The notes under the pieces: model-generated
Database searches by the model: none
What the model saw: only the letters and a program-made list of their open reading frames with translations
What the model was told of the DNA's origin: nothing
Program-made: the position numbers and the translations under genes
Assembly (NCBI GenBank): GCA_003349915.1
Contig: QFXE01000008.1
Location: 124,001 to 188,000 of the forward strand
DNA length: 64,000 bases
Origin: an endosymbiont of Escarpia spicata
GTDB lineage: Bacteria; Pseudomonadota; Gammaproteobacteria; Chromatiales; Chromatiaceae
Direction: 5' to 3'
Shown: one piece after another, positions 9,099-19,046 of the stretch
How positions within the stretch are numbered: position 1 is the first letter of the stretch
Layout: each line of letters starts with the position of its first letter

Positions 9099-10451
9099 CT
9101 ACTGTGTTCCACCACCCTCAGGTGGCTTGGAGCGGCGCCGGTGGTGCGGTTTGCCTGAGCCGTCCGGTCTTTTGTGGCCCCTGTGGTGATGGCCCTTACC
9201 GTGGCTCTTGCGGCCATCTTTCTGATGACGCTGATTTCGGCTGCCCTTTTCAGGATAGATGCGGCTCTTTGGATCGATCTCCGCCAGCAGAGCCTGATCG
9301 ACCGACTCCAGGGGGATGCGGTGACCTACGTAGGTCTCGATGTCAGGCAGGGAGAAGGCGTGAGTCTCGCAGGCGAAGCTGATGGCGTCGCCACTGGCGC
9401 CGGCCCGGGCGGTGCGGCCGATACGGTGGACATAGTCCTCTGCATCCTCCGGCAGGTCGAAGTTGACCACGTGGGAGACGTCGCTGATGTGCAGTCCCCT
9501 GGCTGCCACGTCGGTGGCCACCAGGACCGAGACCTCGCCGTTCTGAAACTTTTTCAACAGGCTGAGGCGCTTCTTTTGCGGCACATCGCCTGAGAGTACG
9601 GCGGTCTCGATGCCGTTGCCCTGAAGAAAGCCCCATACCTTGTCGGCGGTGCGCTTGGTATTGATGAAAACGATGGTGCGGGCATTCTCCAGATTGCGCA
9701 GCAACCCGATCAACAGTGGGATCTTCTCCTCGTTGGCGGTCATGTAACAGACCTCGCGCACATTCTCGGCAGTCACCTGCTCCGGTTCCACCTCCACGTT
9801 CTGCGGGTTGTTCATGTGCTCGTAAGCGAGCTCCTTCACCCGGTAGGAGAGGGTGGCGGAGAAGAGCATTCCCAGACGTTTTCCCGGCTTGGGGCAGCGC
9901 CTCAGCATGAAGCGGATGTCCTTGATGAAGCCGAGGTCGAACATGCGGTCCGCCTCGTCGAGCACGATGACCTGGATTGCCCTTAGATCGTAAACACCCT
10001 GCTTGAGATAGTCGATGAGCCGGCCGGGAGTGCCGATGAGGATGTCGACCCCCTCTTGCAGTTGCCTGCGCTGCTCTTCATAACCGGTGCCGCCGAAGAC
10101 CACCGCCGAGGTGAAATTTGTGTGTTTGGTCAGGGTCACCGCATCGTTATGGATCTGCACTGCCAGTTCGCGGGTAGGCGCAACCATCAATGCCCGGGGC
10201 TGATTGGCCCGGCGTGACTCATCGGCTGGGTGGACGGTCAGATGCTGCAGGGTCGCAACCAGAAAGGCAGCGGTTTTGCCGGTGCCGGTCTGGGCCTGTC
10301 CCGCAAGATCCTGCCCGGTGAGGGCGATGGGCAGGGATTCTGCCTGGATCGGAGTACAGTAGGTGAATCCGGCTTCCGCAATGCCCTGTTGAATTCCAGG
10401 GGCCAGATCGAAAGAGTCAAATCTTGTGTCTGTCAGGTGTTTTTCGCTCAT
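9099..10451 (-). CDS. rhlB: ATP-dependent RNA helicase RhlB
   Basis: 450 residues. DEAD-box motifs in order: Q-motif [10 protein letters not shown], motif I QTGTGKT, Ia PTRELAVQ, Ib [27 protein letters not shown] and [10 protein letters not shown]. The N-terminus [11 protein letters not shown] resembles RhlB, and the tail from about residue 390 is rich in H, K, R and G, as expected for an RNA- or degradosome-binding extension. RhlB unwinds mRNA during RNase E-dependent decay. Synteny with divergent trxA and then rho, as in enterobacteria, supports RhlB over the other DEAD-box paralogues. Confidence 0.93.
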   Translation of the reverse strand: MSEKHLTDTRFDSFDLAPGIQQGIAEAGFTYCTPIQAESLPIALTGQDLAGQAQTGTGKTAAFLVATLQHLTVHPADESRRANQPRALMVAPTRELAVQIHNDAVTLTKHTNFTSAVVFGGTGYEEQRRQLQEGVDILIGTPGRLIDYLKQGVYDLRAIQVIVLDEADRMFDLGFIKDIRFMLRRCPKPGKRLGMLFSATLSYRVKELAYEHMNNPQNVEVEPEQVTAENVREVCYMTANEEKIPLLIGLLRNLENARTIVFINTKRTADKVWGFLQGNGIETAVLSGDVPQKKRLSLLKKFQNGEVSVLVATDVAARGLHISDVSHVVNFDLPEDAEDYVHRIGRTARAGASGDAISFACETHAFSLPDIETYVGHRIPLESVDQALLAEIDPKSRIYPEKGSRNQRHQKDGRKSHGKGHHHRGHKRPDGSGKPHHRRRSKPPEGGGTQ

Positions 10452-10658
10452 GGCGGGCTAGGATACATTATTTTTTTTGCTCTTGGGACTTGTAATAGAG
10501 ACAATTTTTCGATCAAATAGGGCTTTGTGCCGTGGGCAGCACTCTATTTGCTGCTGAAACAAGAACCAAGCGGCGTTTGGATCCATAGCTTGAGACACCG
10601 ATGCAACTCTGCATGAGCCGGTGTATTTTCCGCAGAAATTATTGGAGAGACTCCTAGA

Positions 10659-10985
10659 ATGAGTGAGCAGATTGTTCATGTAACGGATGGTTCATTCGAA
10701 TCAGACGTGCTTCAGGCAGACAAGCCGGTACTGATCGACTATTGGGCCGAATGGTGTGGTCCCTGCAAGATGATCGCGCCGGTGCTCGATGATATCGCCG
10801 GTGAGTACAGTGATCGGCTGATCGTGGCCAAGCTGAATATCGATGACAATCCCAATACACCGCCTCGTTATGGCATCCGGGGTATTCCCACCCTGATGCT
10901 GTTCAAGGACGGTCAGGTAGAGGCAACCAAGGTGGGTGCAGTATCCAAATCCCAGTTGATTGCCTTCATCGACAACAATCTGTAA
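10659..10985 (+). CDS. trxA: Thioredoxin 1
   Basis: 108 residues, the family length, with [10 protein letters not shown] carrying the CGPC active site at about residues 32-35 and the cis-proline region [11 protein letters not shown] near 72-82. It reduces cytoplasmic protein disulfides. GGAG at 10644-10647 serves as ribosome binding site. The 207-bp gap to rhlB must hold both divergent promoters. Confidence 0.96.
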   Translation: MSEQIVHVTDGSFESDVLQADKPVLIDYWAEWCGPCKMIAPVLDDIAGEYSDRLIVAKLNIDDNPNTPPRYGIRGIPTLMLFKDGQVEATKVGAVSKSQLIAFIDNNL

Positions 10986-11086
10986 CTGGCTGTCCCCGGC
11001 GCGTCTGCTACACTCTAGTAAATAATCAAAACGCGTCTCTGAATGCAGCCCTTTCAAGCCTGATTCCAGTTTTCAAACGATTTGAT

Positions 11087-11120
11087 GCACCTGCCAGGCG
11101 GGTGCGATTTTCCTTTCCCC
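11087..11120 (+). terminator. Hairpin between trxA and rho (terminator or rho attenuator)
   Basis: GCACCTGCC at 11087-11095 and GGCGGGTGC at 11097-11105 can pair with one G-U pair (the innermost bases must form the loop), followed by GATTTTCCTTTCC. It lies about 100 bases after trxA and 54 bases before rho. It could end the trxA transcript or form part of the rho leader, where autoregulation by attenuation is known in other bacteria. The U tract is interrupted, so the call is tentative. Confidence 0.4.
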
Positions 11121-11158
11121 CTATCCTATCTGAATAAACAACACCCCAATAAACCATT

Positions 11159-12418
11159 ATGAATCTTACTGAACTCAAAAAGATGCCGGTCCCTGAACTG
11201 GCCAGCCTAGCGCGAGAAATGAAAATCGAGGGTATGTCTCGTACCCGTAAACAGGATCTGATCTTTGCCATTCTCAAGGCCCATGCGAAGAAGGGCGAGG
11301 ATATCTATGGTGACGGGGTGCTGGAGATTCTGCAGGATGGTTTTGGATTTCTGCGTTCCGCAGACAGCTCCTATCTGGCCGGACCCGATGACATCTACGT
11401 CTCCCCCAGCCAGATTCGGCGTTTCAGCCTGCGTACCGGTGATACCATCTCCGGTAAGATTCGTCCGCCGAAGGATGGTGAGCGCTACTTTGCTCTGCTC
11501 AAGGTTGCCGAGATCAACTTCGACAAGCCGGAGAACGCAAAGAACAAGATTCTGTTTGAAAACTTCACACCGTTGTTCGCCAATAAGAAGTTTACTCTTG
11601 AACAGGGTAACGGCAGTACCGAAGATATCACTGCCCGCACCATCGAACTTTGCGCGCCGATCGGTAAGGGGCAGCGTGGCCTGATTGTCTCCCCGCCCAA
11701 GGCCGGTAAGACGATGATGCTGCAAAACATCGCCCAGTCCATTGCCCACAATCATCCAGAGTGCCATCTCATCATACTGCTCATCGATGAGCGTCCTGAA
11801 GAGGTGACCGAGATGGCTCGCTCGGTAAGCCGTGCCGAGGTGATCTCCTCCACCTTCGACGAACCGGCCACCCGCCACGTACAGGTGGCCGAGATGGTGA
11901 TCGCCAAGGCCAAGCGCCTGGTCGAACACAAGAAGGATGTGGTGATCCTGCTCGACTCCATCACCCGCCTGGCCCGCGCCTACAATACTGTGATTCCCTC
12001 TTCCGGCAAGGTGTTGACCGGTGGTGTGGACGCCAACGCCCTGCACCGTCCAAAACGTTTCTTCGGTGCTGCGCGTAACGTGGAGGAGGGGGGATCCCTG
12101 ACCATTCTCGCAACCGCGCTGGTAGAGACCGGTTCGCGCATGGATGATGTGATCTACGAAGAGTTCAAGGGTACCGGCAACATGGAGGTTCACCTGGATC
12201 GCCGCATCGCCGAGAAGCGCATCTTTCCGTCGATTAATATCAACCGCTCGGGCACCCGTCGTGAAGAGCTGCTGATGAAATCTGACGAGTTGCAGAAGAT
12301 GTGGATCCTGCGCAAGATCCTCCACCCCATGGATGAGTTGGCTGCCATGGAGTTTCTCTACGACAAGCTCAAGGCCACCAAGACGAATGAAGAGTTTTTT
12401 AGTTCGATGAAGCGATAA
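11159..12418 (+). CDS. rho: Transcription termination factor Rho
   Basis: 419 residues, the typical length. The N-terminal helical domain [14 protein letters not shown] and the cold-shock-like RNA-binding domain with GFGFLR (near 60) are present. The Walker A is PPKAGKT (near 180) and Walker B LIILLIDE (near 205). The R-loop and Q-loop region and the C-terminal [17 protein letters not shown] are intact. Rho is the hexameric RNA translocase that ends transcription of untranslated RNA. A long palindrome begins six bases after its stop. Confidence 0.98.
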   Translation: MNLTELKKMPVPELASLAREMKIEGMSRTRKQDLIFAILKAHAKKGEDIYGDGVLEILQDGFGFLRSADSSYLAGPDDIYVSPSQIRRFSLRTGDTISGKIRPPKDGERYFALLKVAEINFDKPENAKNKILFENFTPLFANKKFTLEQGNGSTEDITARTIELCAPIGKGQRGLIVSPPKAGKTMMLQNIAQSIAHNHPECHLIILLIDERPEEVTEMARSVSRAEVISSTFDEPATRHVQVAEMVIAKAKRLVEHKKDVVILLDSITRLARAYNTVIPSSGKVLTGGVDANALHRPKRFFGAARNVEEGGSLTILATALVETGSRMDDVIYEEFKGTGNMEVHLDRRIAEKRIFPSININRSGTRREELLMKSDELQKMWILRKILHPMDELAAMEFLYDKLKATKTNEEFFSSMKR

Positions 12419-12424
12419 AGATAT

Positions 12425-12776
12425 AGGTTAAAGGTTAAAGGTTAAAGGTCAAAGGTCAAAGGTCAAAGGTCAAAGGTCAAAGGTCAAAGGGAACCGTGCC
12501 AAAGGATAGGCCGAGCTTTGTCGCTGCCGTCGTTGGAAGCCTGTAGGCTGGTTCAAGCGTAGCGGAACCGGCAACCTCAATTGCTCTGCCAAAGCCTGGA
12601 TGCCCGATCCGCTACGCTTGATCGGGCCTACAGAAAAAATTAGCGCATCGAAGTTTTGCCGGAATCAGACACCCAGCCAACAATAGTAATAACGACAACG
12701 TTCGGCCTATCCCGTGGTATAACCGCCTTTAACCTTTAACCTTTAACCTTTAACCTTTAACCTTTAACCTTTAACC
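12425..12776. repeat. 352-bp nested palindrome with heptamer arrays at both ends
   Basis: Three inverted layers share one centre. Outer: about nine tandem copies of AGGTTAA/AGGTCAA at 12425-12490 face seven copies of CCTTTAA at 12726-12774. Middle: GGATAGGCCGAGCTTTGTCG near 12505 pairs with the reverse complement of CGACAACGTTCGGCCTATCC near 12694-12713. Inner: CTGTAGGCTGGTTCAAGCGT at 12541 pairs with ACGCTTGATCGGGCCTACAG ending at 12633. It fills the rho-murU gap and could fold into one long stem, possibly acting as the rho transcript end. Confidence 0.85.
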
Positions 12777-12805
12777 CAGTAGCCCCTCCCCCAAAATTCC
12801 GCTAG

Positions 12806-13504
<699 letters not shown>

Positions 13505-13553
13505 TTAGAGAACCGCTGAACAATCATGACTTATCAAGAGGTTCCCTAGGGAC

Positions 13554-14972
13554 ATGGGACAGGAGATCTCATCAAGCCATTTTGGCCCCGATGACTTCGC
13601 TGAGTTTCATGCGCGGTTGGAAGCGGAGACGGGCCTGCTGGCGGGCTGGTTCAAAGAGGGGCGTTTTGTCCAGGAGCCGCCGACCGGTGGCTTTGAGCTG
13701 GAGGCCTGGCTGATCGGACCCGATGCGGAACCGGCGCCACTGAATCAGGTGCTCCTGCAACGTTTGGATAATCCCCTGGTGGTTTCCGAACTGGCTACCT
13801 TCAACCTGGAACTCAACAGTACACCCCTCCATCTGGAAGGCAGTGTCTTTACCCGTATGGCAGAGGAGCTGGGGCAGCTTTGGACTGCGTGCAACCAGAC
13901 TGCCGCCTCGCTGGAAACGCGGCTAGGGATGATCGGAATTCTACCCAGTCTGCGCCAGTCGCACCTGACCCTGGCTAATATGTCTCCCCTCAATCGCTAC
14001 CGGGCGCTCAACGAGCAGGTCTTCAGGCTACGCGAAGGGCGGCCGGTTGAATTGGCTATCGAGGGTCGGGACAGACTGAAGTTGAGTCATGACGATGTCA
14101 TGCTTGAGTCCGCCACCACCTCGTTTCAGATACATCTGCAGGTCGACCCGGCCAAAGCTGTCCGTGCCTATAACCTTTCAAAAATAGTCTCGGCCCCGAT
14201 GGTGGCGGCAACCGCCAATTCCCCCTATCTCTTTGGTTATGATCTCTGGGATGAAACCCGCATACCCCTTTTTGAACAGGCGATCTCAGTCGGGGCTTCA
14301 GACCTGACCAAGCGAGTCAGTTTCGGCGTCCGTTATGTGCGTGAGTCGATGATGGAGAACTTCAGCGCCAACCTCGAACGCTATCCGGTACTGCTGCCCC
14401 GGCTGATGGATGAGCCGGTTGAGCGGCTTGCACATCTAAGGCTGCATAACGGTACCATCTGGCGCTGGAACCGCCCATTGATCGCCTTCGATGAAACCGG
14501 CGGCCCCCATCTGCGTATCGAGCACCGGGTAGTGCCGGCAGGACCCAGCGTGCAGGACACCATCGCCAATGCCGCTTTCTACTTCGGTATGATAAATGGA
14601 TTGATTGAAAACGATGAGATGCTGGAGAATCTTCTGGGTTTTATCCAGGCGCGCAGTAATTTTTATGCGGCGGCCCGTCTGGGTCTGGAGGCGGAAGTAC
14701 ACTGGCTTGACCGGAAGCAATTGCCTATTGATCAACTGATTCTGCATCAATTGCTGCCCAAGGCACGCCGTGGGCTTGCGCTGCTCAGAGTGGATCGGGC
14801 CGAGATTGATCACTGGCTGGGTATCATTGAGGCCAGGGTCAGGACGAAGATGAATGGGGCAGCCTGGCAACGTGCTTGGGTGGCGTGCCATGGTTACGAT
14901 ATGGCGGCACTGAGTCTGGCTTATCTTGAACGGCAGGAGAGCGATCTGCCGGTACACGAATGGGGATTTTGA
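13554..14972 (+). CDS. Glutamate-cysteine ligase-like protein (GCS2 type)
   Basis: 472 residues. The N-terminal part has GGFELEAWLIG near residue 45 and ELATFNLELNSTP near 78-90, matching the substrate-binding strands of GCS2-type glutamate-cysteine ligases; TTSFQIHLQVD near 190 and RIEHRVVPAGPS near 325 fit the active-site strands. The predicted reaction is ATP-dependent joining of glutamate and cysteine or a similar amino acid, but this subgroup is not GshA of enterobacteria and its substrate is unproven. It follows murU by 49 bases and could be co-transcribed with it. Confidence 0.7.
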   Translation: MGQEISSSHFGPDDFAEFHARLEAETGLLAGWFKEGRFVQEPPTGGFELEAWLIGPDAEPAPLNQVLLQRLDNPLVVSELATFNLELNSTPLHLEGSVFTRMAEELGQLWTACNQTAASLETRLGMIGILPSLRQSHLTLANMSPLNRYRALNEQVFRLREGRPVELAIEGRDRLKLSHDDVMLESATTSFQIHLQVDPAKAVRAYNLSKIVSAPMVAATANSPYLFGYDLWDETRIPLFEQAISVGASDLTKRVSFGVRYVRESMMENFSANLERYPVLLPRLMDEPVERLAHLRLHNGTIWRWNRPLIAFDETGGPHLRIEHRVVPAGPSVQDTIANAAFYFGMINGLIENDEMLENLLGFIQARSNFYAAARLGLEAEVHWLDRKQLPIDQLILHQLLPKARRGLALLRVDRAEIDHWLGIIEARVRTKMNGAAWQRAWVACHGYDMAALSLAYLERQESDLPVHEWGF

Positions 14973-14986
14973 CTGATCGCGATCCT

Positions 14987-15050
14987 AGTCCCGATCAAGC
15001 GCAGCGGATCGGGAAAATCGCTGGTTCCACAAGCTTGAGCCGGCTTACCT
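14987..15050. repeat. Second copy of the CCCGATCAAGCG(T/C)AGCGGATCGGG repeat
   Basis: CCCGATCAAGCGCAGCGGAT starts at 14990 and CTGGTTCCACAAGCTTGAGC with CCGGCTTAC follows. These are the same two half-sites as the inner layer of the palindrome at 12541-12633, in degraded form. The copy sits in the 117-bp gap before the gene at 15090. Confidence 0.6.
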
Positions 15051-15089
15051 GTCTTTTTCTGGAAGGACGCTAACGAGTACAATCACAGG

Positions 15090-16115
15090 ATGCTGCAGGA
15101 ACTGACATCACTTCCAGATGGGCTGCTCGGCCTTCCAGCGGATCAGCTTGAAGCTGCGCTTGGCGGTCCGGTTCTGATTCATCTGCCGGGAAAACGCCCG
15201 GCGCCCCTTTTTCTCTCTGTACTGATGCACGGCAACGAGACGGTGGGTTGGGAGGCGGTTCGCAAACTGCTCAAACGCTATGAAGGGGGCAGGGATCTAC
15301 CGCGCGCGATCGCCCTCTTTATCGGCAATGTTTCCGCCGCAGCCCTGGGGTTGCGGCGGCTACCGGGACAGCCGGACTACAATCGGGTCTGGCCCGGCAG
15401 CGAGACAGATGGCACGCCGGAGCACACCATGATGCGCCAGGTGACTGAGACCATCGCCAGACTCAAGCCGTTTGCCAGTGTTGACGTGCACAACAACACG
15501 GGCCTCAATCCCCACTACGCCTGCGTCAACCGGCTGGATGCCAGTTTTCTCCATCTCGCAAATTTGTTTGGCCGCACCGTGGTCTACTTCCTGCGACCCA
15601 AAGGGGTGCAGTCGATGGCGCTGGCGGAGATCTGCCCCGCAGTCACGCTGGAGTGCGGCAAGGTTGGACAAGCCAGGGGAGTGGATCATGCGCTGGAGTA
15701 TCTCGATGCCTGTCTGCATCTGTTTGAGCATCCGCGCCATCCTGTTGCTGATCAGGATATCGATCTCTTCCACACTGTGGCGCAGGTAAAGGTGCCGGAG
15801 ACACTGAGTTTCAGTTTTGGCGATTGGGAGGCAGATATCCTTTTTGCACCGGACCTCGACCACATGAATTTCAGGGAGTTGCCCCGGGGCACCAGCCTTG
15901 GACGGATTCATGTTGATCGCCGGCCGATTCTGAATGTGCGGGATGAGCGCGGCGAGGATGTGACTGCACGCTTCTTTGCCGTGGAGGAGGGGGAGTTGCG
16001 ACTGCGCACCCCGGTGATGCCCTCCATGCTGACCACCAATAGAGCGGTGGTGCGTCAGGATTGCCTCTGTTATCTCATGGAGCGTTACGACACTCATCTG
16101 CATGAGCGGGATTGA
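15090..16115 (+). CDS. Succinylglutamate desuccinylase/aspartoacylase-family zinc hydrolase
   Basis: 341 residues. Zinc ligands are visible in MHGNE (near residue 49) and DVHNNTG (near 134), the arginine/asparagine pair in PDYNRVWPG (near 98), and the catalytic glutamate in VTLECGK (near 188). This is the M14-like AstE/AspA fold. It would cleave an N-acyl or amide bond of a small carboxylate substrate; the exact substrate cannot be read from the sequence. No arginine-catabolism genes lie nearby, so AstE itself is unlikely. It follows the ligase-like gene in the same direction. Confidence 0.78.
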   Translation: MLQELTSLPDGLLGLPADQLEAALGGPVLIHLPGKRPAPLFLSVLMHGNETVGWEAVRKLLKRYEGGRDLPRAIALFIGNVSAAALGLRRLPGQPDYNRVWPGSETDGTPEHTMMRQVTETIARLKPFASVDVHNNTGLNPHYACVNRLDASFLHLANLFGRTVVYFLRPKGVQSMALAEICPAVTLECGKVGQARGVDHALEYLDACLHLFEHPRHPVADQDIDLFHTVAQVKVPETLSFSFGDWEADILFAPDLDHMNFRELPRGTSLGRIHVDRRPILNVRDERGEDVTARFFAVEEGELRLRTPVMPSMLTTNRAVVRQDCLCYLMERYDTHLHERD

Positions 16116-16183
16116 AAATTAAGCTATAAAGGCTTAAATGTGGCTGTAACCTGGGCAGCCGCCCTTCTGGAGAGACTACTGAG

Positions 16184-17230
16184 ATGCTGCTGCTTGTTAT
16201 CTATATCTCTATCGCCTTGGGATTTTCCTTTTTCTGTTCGGTTGCAGAGGCGGTGATTCTCAGTGTCACCACGCCCTATATTGCGCTGCTGGAGCAGGAG
16301 GGCAAGACTTCCGGTACTATGCTGCGCAGACTCAAGGAGGATGTCAACACGCCTTTGGCGGCGATCCTGACACTGAATACAACTGCACATACTATTGGCG
16401 CTGCCGGGGCGGGCGCCCAGGCGGCTGTGGTGTTTGGCAATGCCTATGTGGGTGTGGCCTCCGCAGTTTTGACGTTGTTGATTCTGGTGTTTTCCGAGAT
16501 CGTGCCCAAGACACTTGGTGCCCATTACTGGCGGCAATTGGCGCCGCTGACCGCCCATGCGCTTAAATACCTGATTTTCATACTCTATCCGTTCGTCAAG
16601 ATGGCGGAGTGGTTGACCGGAAGAATAGCCACCGAACCCACCCTGCGGGGATTCAGTCGTGAAGAGTTCGCTGTCATGGCCGACCTCGGGGCCGAAGAGG
16701 GACAGCTGGGACAGAAGGAGTCGTTGATACTGAAGAATCTCTTCCTGTTCCGGGATATGCAGGCAACGGATGTGATGACGCCACGCTCTGTGGTGTTTGC
16801 TTTAGATGAAACGATGAGCGTAGAGGATTTTTTTCTCAAACATGACAGTGTTCGATTTTCCCGTATCCCCCTATATGAGAGAGATCGGGAGCATATTAGC
16901 GGTTTTGTCCTGCGTAGTGATTTGTTGTTGGCCCGGGCCAGGGGGAATTCCGAAAACAGGTTGGCCAACTATTGCCGTGAACTGCCGGTACTGCCCAATT
17001 CGACATCGCTGCTTCATGCCTTCGATAAGTTGCTCAACCGGCGTGCGCATATTCTGTTGATCGTGGATGAATATGGCGGCATGGAGGGTGTCCTCACCCT
17101 TGAGGATATTCTCGAAACCCTGCTTGGAATGGAGATCGTCGACGAAGGGGACAAGAATGTCGATATGCGCAAACTCGCACGCCGGCTCTGGAAGCGGCGT
17201 GCAAAAGCGATGGGGCTGGATATTACTTAA
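16184..17230 (+). CDS. CNNM/DUF21 membrane protein with CBS pair
   Basis: 348 residues. Residues 1-165 form a DUF21 domain with four hydrophobic segments (start LLLVIYISIALGFSFF; LIFILYPFVKMAEWL). Two CBS domains follow near 195-310 (MTPRSVVFALDE; DEYGGMEGVLTLEDILETLLG). The C-terminal CorC_HlyC domain of longer relatives is absent, so this is the short form. Relatives act in magnesium or cobalt efflux or tolerance. GGAGAGA upstream supports the ATG at 16184. Confidence 0.85.
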   Translation: MLLLVIYISIALGFSFFCSVAEAVILSVTTPYIALLEQEGKTSGTMLRRLKEDVNTPLAAILTLNTTAHTIGAAGAGAQAAVVFGNAYVGVASAVLTLLILVFSEIVPKTLGAHYWRQLAPLTAHALKYLIFILYPFVKMAEWLTGRIATEPTLRGFSREEFAVMADLGAEEGQLGQKESLILKNLFLFRDMQATDVMTPRSVVFALDETMSVEDFFLKHDSVRFSRIPLYERDREHISGFVLRSDLLLARARGNSENRLANYCRELPVLPNSTSLLHAFDKLLNRRAHILLIVDEYGGMEGVLTLEDILETLLGMEIVDEGDKNVDMRKLARRLWKRRAKAMGLDIT

Positions 17231-17242
17231 TTCCTGAATGCT

Positions 17243-17719
17243 TTAATTCAGACTATTCTGCAATTGCCTGGCCGTCTCTTCAGCGTGCTTTTTGACATCG
17301 CGAACAAATCCGTCGCTCTGCAGGGTTACCGCAGTATTGATGGCATTTTTCAGCACTGAAGGGCGCACAGTCTCCCCGTTCAGGGTCACCTCATAGGGTA
17401 GCGTCGCATAAGATGAGAAGGGGTTGCTGAGTCCCATGGCGTTATCTTCGACCGCATCGTATTTGTAGTAACACGCGGACTTTGTGAGTCCATCTACAGA
17501 TTCAGCCTGAATATTTACCACTGCATATTCAGGTCGTTTGAATTTGTGCTCTCCCACTTTCCAGATGACACCCTCTTGTGAATAGAGCAGTGAGGAGGAG
17601 AGGTCCTTGCAGAATGTTACACGCACCTCCTCCTGTGAACCGGAACAGCCGGTAATTGCCAAGGCTGCTATGAGTAAGCTGGCCGTCGATATGCTGGCGA
17701 ATTGAACAGTGATCTTCAT
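17243..17719 (-). CDS. Lipoprotein of unknown function
   Basis: 158 residues from the ATG at 17719. The start is chosen because it gives a signal peptide with lipobox ITGC at about residues 21-24; an in-frame start at 17788 would run through the repeat copy at 17757. The mature part has a further cysteine pair (FCKD and ACYYK) and no recognised domain. It is convergent with the CNNM gene. The localisation call is good; the function is unknown. Confidence 0.7.
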   Translation of the reverse strand: MKITVQFASISTASLLIAALAITGCSGSQEEVRVTFCKDLSSSLLYSQEGVIWKVGEHKFKRPEYAVVNIQAESVDGLTKSACYYKYDAVEDNAMGLSNPFSSYATLPYEVTLNGETVRPSVLKNAINTAVTLQSDGFVRDVKKHAEETARQLQNSLN

Positions 17720-17756
17720 ATCGGGTTCTCTATGAATTGGGGTGATGGCTTCTCTA

Positions 17757-17857
17757 AATGTGACAAACGTAGGGTGCGCACGGCACACCCTACCAGATGA
17801 ATTAAACGCCGCACATCATCTTTTCAGGATGGTTTGAACTCCGAAATTTGAATTAAC
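17757..17857 (-). repeat. Dispersed intergenic repeat, copy 3
   Basis: AGGGTGCGCACGGCACACCC, then CCAGATGAATTAAACGCC, CATCTTTTCAGGATGG and TTGAACTCCGAAATTTGAA. It has one hairpin arm plus the complete other half, in reverse orientation. It separates the lipoprotein gene from the PEP-CTERM gene. Confidence 0.72.
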
Positions 17858-17923
17858 AAAGTGCGCGGTGAGGCGAATTACGGAGATAGTGAATAAGGTA
17901 TTCTCAGGTTCTCTCTGGGGTAA

Positions 17924-17953
17924 AAGCGAAGGCCCCACAAATTTTGCAGGGCC
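17924..17953 (-). terminator. Terminator-like hairpin after the PEP-CTERM gene
   Basis: Read on the minus strand, GGCCC (17949-17953) and GGGGCC (17931-17936) can pair around an A/T-rich loop, followed by TTCGCTTTTA. It lies 23 bases after the stop of the PEP-CTERM gene, the right place for an intrinsic terminator, but the stem is short. Confidence 0.45.
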
Positions 17954-17975
17954 AGGTTGTTTCAGTTTTCTCTGT

Positions 17976-18518
17976 TCAGACTCTCCTGCGTCGTGCAAAT
18001 GAAAGTCCAGCCAGCGCAATACCCATCAATGCGAGTGCAGCGGGTTCCGGTGCTCCCACGCCGCCGCGGCCAAAGAGAATGAGGTTGGAAATTTCATGGT
18101 ATGAACCATCGTAGTTCCAATCGTAATCAAGTACGCCGTCCTCCAGAAGATAGGCAGACCATTTGATGGTTCTGTCATTGTTTGGGCCAGTTGCACCATC
18201 CTTCATGACGGCGACCAGGTTCTCGTAGTCAGCCCAGATGTTGGTGGCTAGGGAAAAGTTGCCGTCCAGGCCAGTGAAGTCCCCACTCCAGTAGGTAGTA
18301 TTGGCAGGGTCACCAGATTCCACCTTATCCAACTCAGTCCAGTCGCCGAAGCCAAAAAACAGGCCGTCGTTTAGTTTGACGGCGCTGGCACCACCACCAT
18401 CGCCATCGGCGCAGTCAGCAGCTGGGGTGACCCCGCCAAGATTGCAGGGGGTGGCATTGATCAAGCCGCTGAAGCTGATTCCCGCCAAAGCAATTATGCC
18501 AATTAGTAAGCGTTTCAT
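17976..18518 (-). CDS. PEP-CTERM sorting domain protein
   Basis: 180 residues. A signal peptide (MKRLLIGIIALAGISFSG) leads a mature part with a cysteine pair (PCNLGG and ADCADG) and many aromatic and acidic residues. The last 25 residues are a PEP-CTERM sorting signal: APEPAALALMG, a hydrophobic helix, then RRRR. Such proteins are exported and processed by an exosortase, often with exopolysaccharide production. No exosortase gene is in the window, so it must be encoded elsewhere. Upstream lies a CRP-type site. Confidence 0.88.
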   Translation of the reverse strand: MKRLLIGIIALAGISFSGLINATPCNLGGVTPAADCADGDGGGASAVKLNDGLFFGFGDWTELDKVESGDPANTTYWSGDFTGLDGNFSLATNIWADYENLVAVMKDGATGPNNDRTIKWSAYLLEDGVLDYDWNYDGSYHEISNLILFGRGGVGAPEPAALALMGIALAGLSFARRRRV

Positions 18519-19046
18519 AAGCGCGTCCTCCGTATGTTGTTTTGATTACGCTGCTTATTAACCCGCTATTCTTGTGCCATAGAGGATTTTTTCTCTTTGA
18601 TTCAGTAACTAAGGTCCTGTTGATGGAGCGTATAGCCCTTTTGTTACGGAAAAAAATAATCGTGCGAAAATGTGATCTGCGTCACAAATGCCTGTTTTTC
18701 CGGGAAGAATTTCTTAATGGGAGGGTGTTTGTTTTTACCTGAAGAAGCAGGAATAAAATGCATGGGTTTTGTTTCAGCGGGTACTGCTCATATGGGATGG
18801 ATTGGTCAGGTGATCAGTGTGTAAGAAAGTCCGACATGAATTAGGATTGTTATTCATTATATCGTGCTTTATTAATGTTTATTTGGGCGGGGTATGGGGA
18901 TAATTGCCCATATTATTTAGTAAAAACAGTTTGTTAGTGGGTTTTCTATGCTGCTGGCAGAGGTGTAAGAAAAGTCGACAGGCTGGGAAGAGGGGAGAAA
19001 GAGGACACTTTTTAGGTTGAGGGAGGAACAGTCTGGCTGTAAATGG
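18519..19046. other. 528-bp region upstream of the PEP-CTERM gene
   Basis: No coding region is supported here. The part next to the PEP-CTERM gene is its likely promoter region and contains the CRP-type palindrome at 18671. The rest is AT-rich, without a family repeat, and ends at the stop of the ydcF-like gene. Confidence 0.5.
18671..18686. promoter_or_regulatory. Perfect CRP/Vfr-type site
   Basis: TGTGATCTGCGTCACA has the exact TGTGA-N6-TCACA pattern of CRP-family sites, with AAAA before and AATG after. It lies 153 bases upstream of the PEP-CTERM start on the minus strand. A cAMP receptor protein or a relative such as Vfr may control that gene. Confidence 0.5.

Noticed and set aside
12425..12776. 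Heptamer arrays as a CRISPR array
   Set aside because: Units are 7 bases with no spacers, no Cas genes are near, and the arrays face each other as a palindrome.
17720..17788. Longer start of the lipoprotein gene at 17788
   Set aside because: It would translate the repeat element and move the signal peptide away from the N-terminus.
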